From: an uncultured Lentisphaerota bacterium
GTDB lineage: Bacteria; Verrucomicrobiota; Kiritimatiellia; CAIQIC01
DNA: 47,166 bases
Direction: 5' to 3'
Assembly (NCBI GenBank): GCA_903889245.1
Contig: CAISWQ010000025.1
Coordinates: 1-47,166, forward strand
Shown here: in pieces, positions 37,945-45,786 of the stretch
How positions within the stretch are numbered: position 1 is the stretch's first letter
How the letters are laid out: every line of letters begins with the position of its first letter
Made by a program: the position numbers and the translations under genes
Notes under the pieces: model-generated
What the model saw: the letters and a program-made list of their open reading frames with translations, nothing else
Database searches by the model: none
What the model was told of the DNA's origin: nothing

Positions 37945-37974
37945 CTGTCAATCGGGGGTGGTTCTTGCTACATG
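37945..37974 (+). promoter_or_regulatory. Candidate promoter CTGTCA-N18-TACATG of the DUF4912-GH57 operon
   Basis: CTGTCA (37945-37950) and TACATG (37969-37974, preceded by TGC) are 18 bp apart. The ATG at 37985 follows only 10 nt later and no Shine-Dalgarno sequence is present, so the leader would be a few bases at most. Confidence 0.4.
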
Positions 37975-37984
37975 GATTTTCACG

Positions 37985-38890
37985 ATGAAGCGACGCCGCG
38001 TTCAGACCACCCTCGCGCCGGAAACCGGGCTGCCCGTGGCCTATGGGCAAACGCGCCTGATACTGCTCGACGTGGATCCGTTTCACGTCCACGCGGCGTG
38101 GGAGCTTACGCCGCAGGACCGCGCCGCGGCCGAGCAGAAATATACCGACACACCGACGGCGTTCGTCTGGATCCTGCGGTTCCACGACGAGGGCGATGGC
38201 AGCAGCTTCGATATCCCGATTGATCCGGCCGCGCGCAGTTGGTACGTGGAGCTGTGGGCGGCCGACAAGACCTATCACGCCGAGCTGGGCCTGCGTCCGG
38301 CGCATGGCGCGTTCGTGCCGGTCTGCTGCTCGAACACGATCACCACGCCGCCCGCCGCGCCCGCGCCGGAGCAGGAGCCGCAGTGGCTCGCGGTCGCCGG
38401 CGCACTGGAACAGGCGCAGGTCGTCGGCGCGCCGGCGATGGAGGAAGAGGCCGGGGGGCAGCAGTCAGCAGTCAGCGGTCAGCGGTCAGCGGTTAGCGAT
38501 CAGCAGTCAGAAACCGGCGAGCCGGCGGCGGGTGTGGAGCCAACGCCGGGGGATCAACCGCAAGTTTTCCCGCTGGCCGAGCCGCCGCACGCGGAGCTGG
38601 TCACACCGGTGGAGACCTTGGCGGACGTCGCGCCGCCGGCGGCGGTCGCCGCCGTGCTGGAGGAAAAAGCCGCCACGCCGGCCGCGGCGGGCTCCTCGGA
38701 AAACGTGAGCAGCTTCAGCCTGGGCGGCGGCGCCGGGCCGGCCGCGCTCGAACTGGAGTTGAACGCCGATGTGATTGTGTATGGCCGCGCGCCGCCGGGC
38801 CAGACCCTGCGCGTCAACAGCCGCGATGTGCCGGTCAATGCCGACGGCACCTTCCAGGTCCGCTGGACCCTGCCGGTCGCCAAACCGTGA
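37985..38890 (+). CDS. DUF4912 domain protein in the GH57 operon
   Basis: The 301-aa protein has a DUF4912 domain in its first ~120 residues ('ETGLPVAYGQTRLILLDVDPFHVHAAWEL'). A low-complexity Pro/Ala/Glu/Gln-rich linker follows (about 120-245), and the end is the family's short conserved module ('ALELELNADVIVYGRAPPGQTLRVNSRDVPVNADGTFQVRWTLP'). DUF4912 genes are commonly next to GH57 branching enzymes, so an accessory role in alpha-glucan metabolism is likely but undefined. The linker contains a 7-bp tandem repeat (38459-38510) read as 'QSAVSGQRSAVSDQQS'. The ATG at 37985 is preferred because the conserved domain starts directly after it. Its TGA overlaps the GTG of the next gene. Confidence 0.85.
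   Translation: MKRRRVQTTLAPETGLPVAYGQTRLILLDVDPFHVHAAWELTPQDRAAAEQKYTDTPTAFVWILRFHDEGDGSSFDIPIDPAARSWYVELWAADKTYHAELGLRPAHGAFVPVCCSNTITTPPAAPAPEQEPQWLAVAGALEQAQVVGAPAMEEEAGGQQSAVSGQRSAVSDQQSETGEPAAGVEPTPGDQPQVFPLAEPPHAELVTPVETLADVAPPAAVAAVLEEKAATPAAAGSSENVSSFSLGGGAGPAALELELNADVIVYGRAPPGQTLRVNSRDVPVNADGTFQVRWTLPVAKP
38459..38510. repeat. 7-bp tandem repeat CAGCRGT, about 7.4 copies, inside the DUF4912 gene
   Basis: Seven tandem heptads (CAGCAGT twice, CAGCGGT three times, then TAGCGAT and CAGCAGT) plus a partial copy lie in frame in the linker-coding region. Because 7 is not a multiple of 3, the peptide repeats every 7 residues. It resembles the degenerate heptad STRR sequences described in cyanobacteria. 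Confidence 0.85.
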
Positions 38891-40524
38891 CGAGCCCAAC
38901 CTCCAGCGCGCCCGCCGGTCATCTGTGCCTCGTCCTGCATGCGCACCTGCCGTTCGTCCGCCACCCGGAGCACGAGGAATTCCTGGAGGAGGACTGGCTC
39001 TTCGAGGCGATCACGGAAACCTATATCCCGCTGCTCCAGCTATTCGAGAGGCTGGACCGCGAAGGCGTGGACTTCCGACTGACGATGTCGCTGACGCCGT
39101 CGCTGATCGAGATGCTGGGCGACCCGCTGCTGCGCCGCCGCTACACGCGCCATCTCGGCAAGCTGTGCGAGCTGGCGGAGAAGGAGGTCGGGCGCACGCG
39201 CCACCTGCCGGAATTCAGCGACACTGCGCAGATGTACCTGGAGCGGTTCACCAAGGCGCGCTACGACTATAGCAAGCGCTGGCACGGTGATCTCGTCGGC
39301 GCGTTCGCGCGCCTGCAAAAAGCCGGGCGGCTGGAAATCATCACGTGCGCCGCGACGCACGGCTACCTGCCGCTGCTGCGCCTGAACCCGACGGCGGTGC
39401 GCGCCCAGCTCGCCGTCGCGGTGGAGCACTACGCGCAGACCTTCGGCCGCGCGCCGCGCGGTATCTGGCTGCCGGAGTGCGGCTTCTATCCCGGCCTCGA
39501 CGAGGTGCTGAAGGACTTCGGCCTGCGCTTTTTCTTCCTCGACAGCCACGGCCTCGAGCGCGCCGCCAGCCGGCCGCAATTCGGCGTCCACGCGCCGGTG
39601 TTTTGTCCGGGCGGCGTCGCCGCCTTTGGGCGCGACCCGGCTTCGTCGCAGCAGGTGTGGAGCGCCGAGCAGGGCTATCCCGGCGACGCCGACTACCGCG
39701 AGTTCTACCGCGACATCGGCTTCGACCTCGAACTGGATTATCTGCGGCCCTACATCCACCGCGACGGCCTGCGCATCAACACCGGCATCAAGTATCACCG
39801 CATCACCGGCCGTACCGAGGCGAAGGCGCCCTATGTGCGCGCGGCGGCGCTGGCGAAGGCGGCGGAGCACGCGGCGCACTTCGTCGCCTCGCGGCAGCGG
39901 CAGGCGGCGGAGCTGCGGCAGCGGCTTGGCCGCGCGCCGGTGATCGTCGCGCCCTACGATGCCGAGCTGTTCGGGCACTGGTGGTTCGAGGGGCCGGAGT
40001 GGCTCGAGGCCGTGCTGCGCGCGCTCGCGGCGCAGCCGCAGGTGTGGCTCGCGACGCCGGCGGATTATCTCGCCGCGCAGCCGGTGCACCAGCTCGCGAT
40101 GCCCGCCGCGTCGAGCTGGGGCTGGAAGGGCCACAGCGAAATCTGGCTGAACCGGCAGACCGACTGGATTTATCCGCACCTGCACCACAACGCCGGGCGG
40201 ATGTGCGCGCTGGCACGGCAGTTCCCGGCGGCGCGCGGCCTCAAGCGCCGCGCGCTCAACCAGGCCGCGCGCGAGCTGCTGCTCGCGCAGGCGAGCGACT
40301 GGGCGTTCATCATCAGCCGCGGCACCTTCACCCACTACGCGGCGCAACGCACGCGCGGCCACCTGCTCGCCTTCAACGAGCTGCACGACGCGCTGCTGCT
40401 CGGCCGGCTCGATGCCGCGCGCCTCGCCGCGCTGGAGCAGCAGGACAACATCTTCCCGCAACTCGACTATCGCGTCTATGCGCCGCACAAAAAGAGGAAA
40501 CACCATGAGCGCCAACCTTCCTGA
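38887..40524 (+). CDS. GH57 1,4-alpha-glucan branching enzyme (DUF1957 type)
   Basis: The 545-aa protein begins 'LCLVLHAHLPFVRHPEHEEFLEEDWLFEAI', the hallmark of GH57 branching enzymes. 'RGIWLPECGFYPG' contains the nucleophile Glu and 'VIVAPYDAELFGHWWFEGP' the acid/base Asp. The C-terminal helical domain contains 'SSWGWKGHSEIWLN' and 'SDWAFIISRGT', as in the DUF1957 family. It introduces alpha-1,6 branches into glycogen-like glucan. The start is a GTG overlapping the DUF4912 stop (GTGA). Its last 20 nt overlap the second GH57 gene. It is complete and of normal length. Confidence 0.93.
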   Translation: MTSPTSSAPAGHLCLVLHAHLPFVRHPEHEEFLEEDWLFEAITETYIPLLQLFERLDREGVDFRLTMSLTPSLIEMLGDPLLRRRYTRHLGKLCELAEKEVGRTRHLPEFSDTAQMYLERFTKARYDYSKRWHGDLVGAFARLQKAGRLEIITCAATHGYLPLLRLNPTAVRAQLAVAVEHYAQTFGRAPRGIWLPECGFYPGLDEVLKDFGLRFFFLDSHGLERAASRPQFGVHAPVFCPGGVAAFGRDPASSQQVWSAEQGYPGDADYREFYRDIGFDLELDYLRPYIHRDGLRINTGIKYHRITGRTEAKAPYVRAAALAKAAEHAAHFVASRQRQAAELRQRLGRAPVIVAPYDAELFGHWWFEGPEWLEAVLRALAAQPQVWLATPADYLAAQPVHQLAMPAASSWGWKGHSEIWLNRQTDWIYPHLHHNAGRMCALARQFPAARGLKRRALNQAARELLLAQASDWAFIISRGTFTHYAAQRTRGHLLAFNELHDALLLGRLDAARLAALEQQDNIFPQLDYRVYAPHKKRKHHERQPS

Positions 40525-41959
40525 AGTGCTCGAGGGCCTGCCGAATATCAGCGGCTGGGAGGACGAGGTCCAGCGCGTCACCCGCCAACAGCAACCCATC
40601 TATCCCGGCCGCACGCCGCTGCGGCTGGAGCAGATGCAGTCGGGCTTCGCGCTCGCGCTGCACATGCACCAGCCGCTGATGATCCAGGATGGCGACCTCG
40701 GCGCCGCGCCGGTCATCGGCAACCTGCAATACATGATGGAGCGCCAGCACGTCCACGATATGCACGACGCGCCGGTCTTTGCGCAGTGTTATAGCCGCAT
40801 CGCCGACTTCATCCGCGAGCACGCGGACGCCGGCCGCCACCCGCGCATCATGCTCGACTATTCCGGCGAGCTGCTCTTCGGCCTGCGGCAGATGGGCCGC
40901 GGCGACATCCTGGAAAATCTGCGCACGCTCGTCACCGGCGACCGTTACTGGCCGTGCGCCGAGTGGCTCGGCACAATGTGGGCGCACGCGGTCGTGCCCT
41001 CGACTCCGGTGCCGGACCTCAAGCTGCACATCCTCGCGTGGCAGCACCACTTCGCGGCGCTCTTCGGCTGGGAGGCGCTCGCGCGCGTCCGCGGCTTCTC
41101 GCCGCCGGAGATGCACCTGCCCAATCATCCCGACGTCGCGTTCGAGTACGTCAAGGCGCTCAAGGACTGCGGTTACCAGTGGCTGCTCGTGCAGGAGCAC
41201 ACCGTTTCCGAGGTGGATGGCGGCGGCCTGCGCGAGCGCTATCTCCCGCGCCGGCTCCTCGCGCGCAACTCGCGCGGCGAGGAACTTTCCATCATCGCGC
41301 TTATCAAGACGCAGGGGTCGGACACCAAGCTCGTCGCGCAGATGCAACCGCTCGCCGAGGCACGCGGCCTGCACCCGCGCGAGCTGAAGGGCCAAACCGT
41401 GCCGCCGGTCGTCGCGCAGATCGCCGACGGCGAGAACGGTGGCGTGATGATGAACGAGTTCCCGCAGAACTATAACCAGGCGTGGCCCGGCCTCGGCACG
41501 GCGGGCGTCGTCGGCATCGGCGGCACGGAATGGCTCGAGCTGCTCGCGCAGCGCGGGCTGACCGAAAAAGATTTCGAGCCGATTGTCCCACTGCACCAGG
41601 CCGCGCTCTGGCAGCGCGTCGAGGGCGCGCCCACGCCGGAGAAAATCGCCAAGGCGATCGAGGAAGCGAAGAAGGCCGACCACCGCTTCAACATGGAGGG
41701 CGGCTCGTGGACCAACAACTTGAGCTGGGTGCGCGGCTACGACAACGTCCTCGACCCGATGAACAAGCTCTCCGCGCTCTTCCACGAGAAACTCGACGGC
41801 CGGAAAATTGACAGGCGCAGCCACGCCTACCGCAACGCGCTCTTCTATAACCTCACGGCGCAGACCAGTTGCTACCGCTACTGGGGCCAGGGCCGCTGGA
41901 CCGACTACGCGCGCGAAATCTGCCGCCGTGGCGCCGCGATCCTCCAACACGATTTTTAA
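40505..41959 (+). CDS. Second GH57 glycoside hydrolase (alpha-amylase/glucanotransferase type)
   Basis: The 484-aa protein is a GH57 family member of a different subfamily. 'GFALALHMHQPLM' is motif 1, 'PRIMLDYSGELLFGL' and 'SPPEMHLPNHPD' follow. 'WLLVQEHTVSEVDG' and 'IADGENGGVMMNEFP' lie where the catalytic region is expected. No branching-enzyme 'WLPECGF' motif is present, so hydrolysis or transglycosylation of alpha-glucan is more likely. An AGAGG ribosome binding site lies inside the end of the branching-enzyme gene, 7 nt from the ATG. It is the last gene of the DUF4912 operon and is followed by four palindromes. Confidence 0.85.
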   Translation: MSANLPEVLEGLPNISGWEDEVQRVTRQQQPIYPGRTPLRLEQMQSGFALALHMHQPLMIQDGDLGAAPVIGNLQYMMERQHVHDMHDAPVFAQCYSRIADFIREHADAGRHPRIMLDYSGELLFGLRQMGRGDILENLRTLVTGDRYWPCAEWLGTMWAHAVVPSTPVPDLKLHILAWQHHFAALFGWEALARVRGFSPPEMHLPNHPDVAFEYVKALKDCGYQWLLVQEHTVSEVDGGGLRERYLPRRLLARNSRGEELSIIALIKTQGSDTKLVAQMQPLAEARGLHPRELKGQTVPPVVAQIADGENGGVMMNEFPQNYNQAWPGLGTAGVVGIGGTEWLELLAQRGLTEKDFEPIVPLHQAALWQRVEGAPTPEKIAKAIEEAKKADHRFNMEGGSWTNNLSWVRGYDNVLDPMNKLSALFHEKLDGRKIDRRSHAYRNALFYNLTAQTSCYRYWGQGRWTDYAREICRRGAAILQHDF

Positions 41960-41981
41960 AGCGCCGCGGCCGATGGCGCCT

Positions 41982-42091
41982 GTCCACACCTTGGAAATGG
42001 GCTGGCGGTTTTTTCCAAGGTTTGGAAAACTCCGGCCCGAACTTTTCCAAGGCTTGGAAAAAGTGACGGAAAATTTTCCAAGCCTTGGAAA
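41982..42091. repeat. Array of four palindromes with 31-32-bp spacing
   Basis: Units centred at 41989 (degenerate), 42020, 42052 and 42083 are spaced 31, 32 and 31 bp. The last three are near perfect. They occupy the gap between the second GH57 gene and the start of the discoidin/GH9-like gene. Confidence 0.92.
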
Positions 42092-42108
42092 GCGGGCGGA
42101 GACAAGCC

Positions 42109-44748
42109 ATGCCAAAACGACAACAAGAACAGCGACTCTGCCAGCCGCCAGCCACCATTCACCATTGCCCCATCCCGCATCGCATCTCTTTTTGCCGCCC
42201 CTCCTCCCTCGACACCCGTCCCTCGCCACTCGTCCCCCGCCCCTTGTCCCTTCTCCTCGCCGCGCTGCTGCCGCTGTGCGTTCTCGCGGAGCAGGCGCCG
42301 GTGAATCTCGCGCTGCGGCGGCCGGCGACGACGGACTCGGCCAAGGGCAAGGGCCATTACTACAGCCCGGCGCTGGCGGTAGATGGCCTCGTCTCCGACA
42401 AGTCGCGCTGCATGAGCGCAACCCGGACGGACCCGCACTGGCTGGCGGTCGAACTGGCGGCGGAGACGTGGCTCGGCAGCGCGCACCTCTATTCCGGTTA
42501 CGGCGGCGAGCCGACGCTGTTCGACTTCGAGCTGCAGTCGTGGGATGGCGCCGCGTGGCAGACGATCCCCGGTACGCGGACGAAGGGCAACACGAAGACC
42601 GCGCAGGCGGTCATCTTCGAAAAGCCGGTGAAGACCGCGAAGCTCCGGCTGCTGGCGACGCAGTGCCACCAGCACATCCTGCGGATCAAGGAGTTCACGC
42701 TCTGGGCGCCGCAGATGGATGGCGGCACGCCACCGCTCGGCGCCGGCGTGCAAATCCTCGACGAGGCCGCGCCGGAAGCCGGGCTGAACATCAAGACGGA
42801 GTTCGAGGAGCACCCCGTGATGGTCAACCAGAGCGGCTACAACCTCGACTGGCCGAAGCGCTTCACCGCGCCGCTCGCGAAGGGCGAGGCGGAGTTCACC
42901 ATCACGCCCGCCGATGGCAGCAACGTGCTCTACAGCGGCAAGGTGCTCGGCGGCGTCGGCGACTTCACGGATTTCCGGCCGGCGGCGACGGGGCAGGAAT
43001 ATGTGATCACCGTGACCGGCGGCGAGCTGAAGCCCGGCCGGTCCGATCCGTTCGCCATCGCACCGCTGTGGCTGGAGCGCGTCTGCCTCGACCCGACGCT
43101 GCGTTTCATGAGCGACTGCCGCAGCGTGGTCGGCACGCATCCCTCGGCTTACGGCGCATGTCCGTGGCGCGATGGCACCGACTACGACTTCGCGATCCCC
43201 TCGCTCGTGCTGCTCTACCTCGCCAACCCCGCCTACTACGAGCAGGCGCCGGTCGAGATCAACTGGCAGCAGGACCGGGCGAAGTTGCTTGCGCCGGGCT
43301 TCAAGTTCTTCGGCGATGGCGGCGGCCAGCCGGCATTCGCGGCGGCGAGAATCTATTACACGAAACTCGAGGCGCCCGTGGGCGCGCACGTGCCGGACCT
43401 CGTGCAACTGCTGCACTGGGGTGTGGGTTTCTATCTGGCGAAGGCGGGTGCAGCAGAGGGCGAGCCCACCACCGCGAAGCTGCCGCCGCCGCAGACGCTC
43501 GAGCAGCTCGCGTTCTTCCTCTACGTCTATCCGCACATCAAGCCGTACATCAGCGACAGGTTCTACGCGACGGCGCGCGATTACGTCTTCGCGCACTGGG
43601 ACAAGGCCGGGCTGTTCGGCGTGCAGACGAAGGTCGGCTCGTTCAAGGGCTACGACTGCCCCGGCCACTCGATCATGCCGAACCTGCTGCTCTACGAGGT
43701 GGCGCGCCGCGAGGGCCGCGCCGAGGCCGAGCGTTACTTCAACGCCGCCTATGACCAGACGCAGTGGATCATCGAGAAGCTCGACCTGCACGATCCGCAC
43801 ACGACCAAGGGGCAGCGCATGGCCGAGATCAAGCTGCCGACCGGGCTCGTGCTGATGCAGCGCGACTACGGCGACCGCGCGCCCGCCGGGCTCGCTGCGA
43901 AGCTGGAGCAGTGGGCGCAGAGCGCCAGCGCGCGCTCCGCGAACCTGTGGGACTTCCGCAAATATGACGACGCCAACTGGACGCTGCCGCGCTTCGAGGG
44001 CTCCAAGGAACACGGCGGCGCGGGCTGGAACGAGCCGGGCAACATTGCCGGCTTCCCGGGCCTCTGCTTCGCGGTGGCCTCGGTGCTGCCGGAGGCCGCG
44101 CAGCACGCGCGGCTGGAGCAGCTCGCGGCGGCGCACTTCGACGACCTCTTCGGGCGCAACCCGCTCGCGGCGCACTCCTCGGAGCGCGGGCCGCAGGACT
44201 ACCGCGGCGTCGAGCGCGGCTGGCCGAAGAAGTTCAGCCGCAACACCTGCGCCCGGATCGAGCTGTGCCGCGGCGGCCTCAACTCCTCCTGCGCCTCGGA
44301 GCATTATCCCTTCAACCCCGGCGGCGCGTTCCGCCACTGCGAGGGCTGGGTCAACTTCAACACCGCCTTCAACGTCGGCCTCGCCTACGCGATGTGGCAC
44401 GACACGCGCCTCGCATTGCGCGATGACGCCGGCCAGCCGGTGACGCAGCTCAAAACCGGCCAGGCGGTTCAGGTTCACCTGCGCGCGCCGACCGACCACG
44501 CGACGCAGTTCAGCGTCACCATCACCAACGGAAAAACGGAGCAGAAGCTCCCGCTCCAGGCCGCTGCCGCCGCGCCGTGGGAACATGCCGCGACCGTGAA
44601 GTTGAGCGAACAGCCCGACGGCCAGCCCGGCACGCTCGTGGTGAAAAAAGGCGATGCGCTGAAGTTCTCCTATGGCCACGGCTTCCTGCGGCGCGAACTG
44701 GCGCTGGCCTACGATACCGCCGCCGACGCCTGGCGGATGAAGCCCTGA
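42109..44748 (+). CDS. Secreted discoidin-domain protein with GH9-like catalytic module
   Basis: The product is 879 aa if started at the ATG at 42109, which has GGCGGAGA about 6 nt upstream. Its hydrophobic signal ('SLLLAALLPLCVLA') only begins near residue 46, after an odd Pro/Arg/His-rich stretch encoded by 7-bp repeats. Mature domains are an F5/8C (discoidin, CBM32-like) domain (about 65-205: 'NLALRRPATTDSAKGKG', 'ALAVDG', 'LAVELAAETWLGSAHLYSGYG'), an Ig-like CelD_N-type domain ('VMVNQSGYNLDWPKRFT', about 245-335), and a six-helix-hairpin domain of about 450 residues ending in a beta module. The order resembles GH9 enzymes, but a GH9 catalytic Asp pair is not obvious. It is likely a polysaccharide hydrolase or lyase-like protein of unknown substrate. 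Confidence 0.65.
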   Translation: MPKRQQEQRLCQPPATIHHCPIPHRISFCRPSSLDTRPSPLVPRPLSLLLAALLPLCVLAEQAPVNLALRRPATTDSAKGKGHYYSPALAVDGLVSDKSRCMSATRTDPHWLAVELAAETWLGSAHLYSGYGGEPTLFDFELQSWDGAAWQTIPGTRTKGNTKTAQAVIFEKPVKTAKLRLLATQCHQHILRIKEFTLWAPQMDGGTPPLGAGVQILDEAAPEAGLNIKTEFEEHPVMVNQSGYNLDWPKRFTAPLAKGEAEFTITPADGSNVLYSGKVLGGVGDFTDFRPAATGQEYVITVTGGELKPGRSDPFAIAPLWLERVCLDPTLRFMSDCRSVVGTHPSAYGACPWRDGTDYDFAIPSLVLLYLANPAYYEQAPVEINWQQDRAKLLAPGFKFFGDGGGQPAFAAARIYYTKLEAPVGAHVPDLVQLLHWGVGFYLAKAGAAEGEPTTAKLPPPQTLEQLAFFLYVYPHIKPYISDRFYATARDYVFAHWDKAGLFGVQTKVGSFKGYDCPGHSIMPNLLLYEVARREGRAEAERYFNAAYDQTQWIIEKLDLHDPHTTKGQRMAEIKLPTGLVLMQRDYGDRAPAGLAAKLEQWAQSASARSANLWDFRKYDDANWTLPRFEGSKEHGGAGWNEPGNIAGFPGLCFAVASVLPEAAQHARLEQLAAAHFDDLFGRNPLAAHSSERGPQDYRGVERGWPKKFSRNTCARIELCRGGLNSSCASEHYPFNPGGAFRHCEGWVNFNTAFNVGLAYAMWHDTRLALRDDAGQPVTQLKTGQAVQVHLRAPTDHATQFSVTITNGKTEQKLPLQAAAAAPWEHAATVKLSEQPDGQPGTLVVKKGDALKFSYGHGFLRRELALAYDTAADAWRMKP
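42208..42256. repeat. Degenerate 7-bp tandem repeat (YYCGYCC) in the 5' coding region
   Basis: Seven consecutive heptads (CTCGACA, CCCGTCC, CTCGCCA, CTCGTCC, CCCGCCC, CTTGTCC, CTTCTCC) follow one another without gaps. A second heptad-like run with CCACCAT/TCACCAT units lies at about 42150-42180. Both lie between the putative start codon and the signal peptide core of the discoidin protein. Confidence 0.7.
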
Positions 44749-44752
44749 ACGC

Positions 44753-44770
44753 GTCCAAGGCTTGGAAAAA
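44753..44770. repeat. Single palindrome unit after the discoidin/GH9-like gene
   Basis: A unit with core CCAAGGCTTGG follows 4 nt after the stop codon, centred at 44760. Only one unit is present here. It could be a 3'-end hairpin. Confidence 0.75.
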
Positions 44771-44850
44771 TCAAGGCCCACGTTCAGGGCCAGCCGCGGG
44801 CTCTGTTTTTCCTTCCCTTTGGCACAGGTTCCGTGTCTTATCCGGCCGCC

Positions 44851-45741
44851 ATGCTAGGGTTGCTCGCCAAAATAGTGTCCCGCCATCTCGCGCGGCTCCC
44901 CCGCCCGACCCTGCTCAAGCGCGGGGCGCGGCTGGGCTGGGTGTTGGCGCATGTGGTCCGCCACCGGCGGGCCGAGGCGCGCGCCGCGCTCAAACGCAGT
45001 CTGCCGGAACTCTCCCCGACCGCCACCACCGCCGCGCTGGATGGCATGTACCGCAACCTCTCGCTCAACCTGGTCGAGATCCTGCGGATGTATGGCGGGG
45101 CCACCGACGAACTGGCCGCGCTCATGACCATCGAGGGCGAGGAACATGTGCAGGCGGCGCTCGCGCGCGGGCGCGGCGCGCTGATCCTCACGGCGCACCT
45201 GGGCAACTTCGACATGCTCGGCATGTTTGCCGCCTACCGCCATTACCCGCTGACCATCATCTCCAAGCGGATCAAGAACGCGGCCATCAACCAGATCTGG
45301 AGCGCGCTGCGCGAGCGCTTCGGCATCCACATCCTCTTTGCGCCCAATACCGCGCGCGGCTGCCTGAAGGCGCTACGCGCGAACGGGCTCGTCGGCTTCA
45401 TGATTGATCAGAACCGGCCGCGCGAGCAGGGGGTGTTCGTCCAGTTCTTCGGCCGGCCCGCCTGCACGACGCCGGGGCTGGCGATCCTGTCCTCGCAGGC
45501 GCAGGCGCCGGTGATCCCGATTTTCATTTCGCGGTGCGCTGACGGCACCCACCTCCTGCAAGTCCAGCCGCTGCTCGAACCGCCGCCCGACCGCGAGGCC
45601 GCGACCATCCTGCGCTACACACAGCTCTACACCACGATCACCGAGCAGGCGATCCGCCGCCACCCCGAACAGTGGACGTGGATCCACCGCCGCTGGAAAA
45701 CCCAGCCCGCACCCGGCGACGCCGTTGCCGTGACGGCATAA
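44851..45741 (+). CDS. Lipid A late acyltransferase, LpxL/HtrB family, first copy
   Basis: The 296-aa protein transfers a secondary acyl chain to lipid A (or a related lysolipid) at the inner membrane. 'RGRGALILTAHLGNFDMLG' contains the HX4D catalytic motif, 'GLVGFMIDQNRPREQGVFVQFFGRPACTTPGLA' the DQ and G-P blocks. The start at 44851 is chosen because it aligns with the start of the second copy; an in-frame GTG at 44833 would add six residues. No Shine-Dalgarno sequence is seen. It is about half identical to the next gene over the whole length, indicating tandem duplication. Confidence 0.92.
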   Translation: MLGLLAKIVSRHLARLPRPTLLKRGARLGWVLAHVVRHRRAEARAALKRSLPELSPTATTAALDGMYRNLSLNLVEILRMYGGATDELAALMTIEGEEHVQAALARGRGALILTAHLGNFDMLGMFAAYRHYPLTIISKRIKNAAINQIWSALRERFGIHILFAPNTARGCLKALRANGLVGFMIDQNRPREQGVFVQFFGRPACTTPGLAILSSQAQAPVIPIFISRCADGTHLLQVQPLLEPPPDREAATILRYTQLYTTITEQAIRRHPEQWTWIHRRWKTQPAPGDAVAVTA

Positions 45742-45786
45742 ATATTTTCTTCCGTTCGCGGCGGTTTCCATGCTTATTTTTCCGCG

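Noticed and set aside
37861-38223. Alternative frame starting MDFHDEATPRSD at 37972
   Set aside because: It overlaps the DUF4912 frame and becomes Arg/Ala-rich shadow sequence; the DUF4912 frame has the conserved domain.
41956-44781. Long open frame antisense to the discoidin/GH9-like gene (about 940 codons)
   Set aside because: Composition is that of a complement of a high-GC gene; no signal peptide, motif or ribosome binding site supports it.
44818-44840. Sigma-54 promoter before the first acyltransferase gene
   Set aside because: A TGGCAC box is present, but the matching TTGC(A/T) box at the correct distance is missing.
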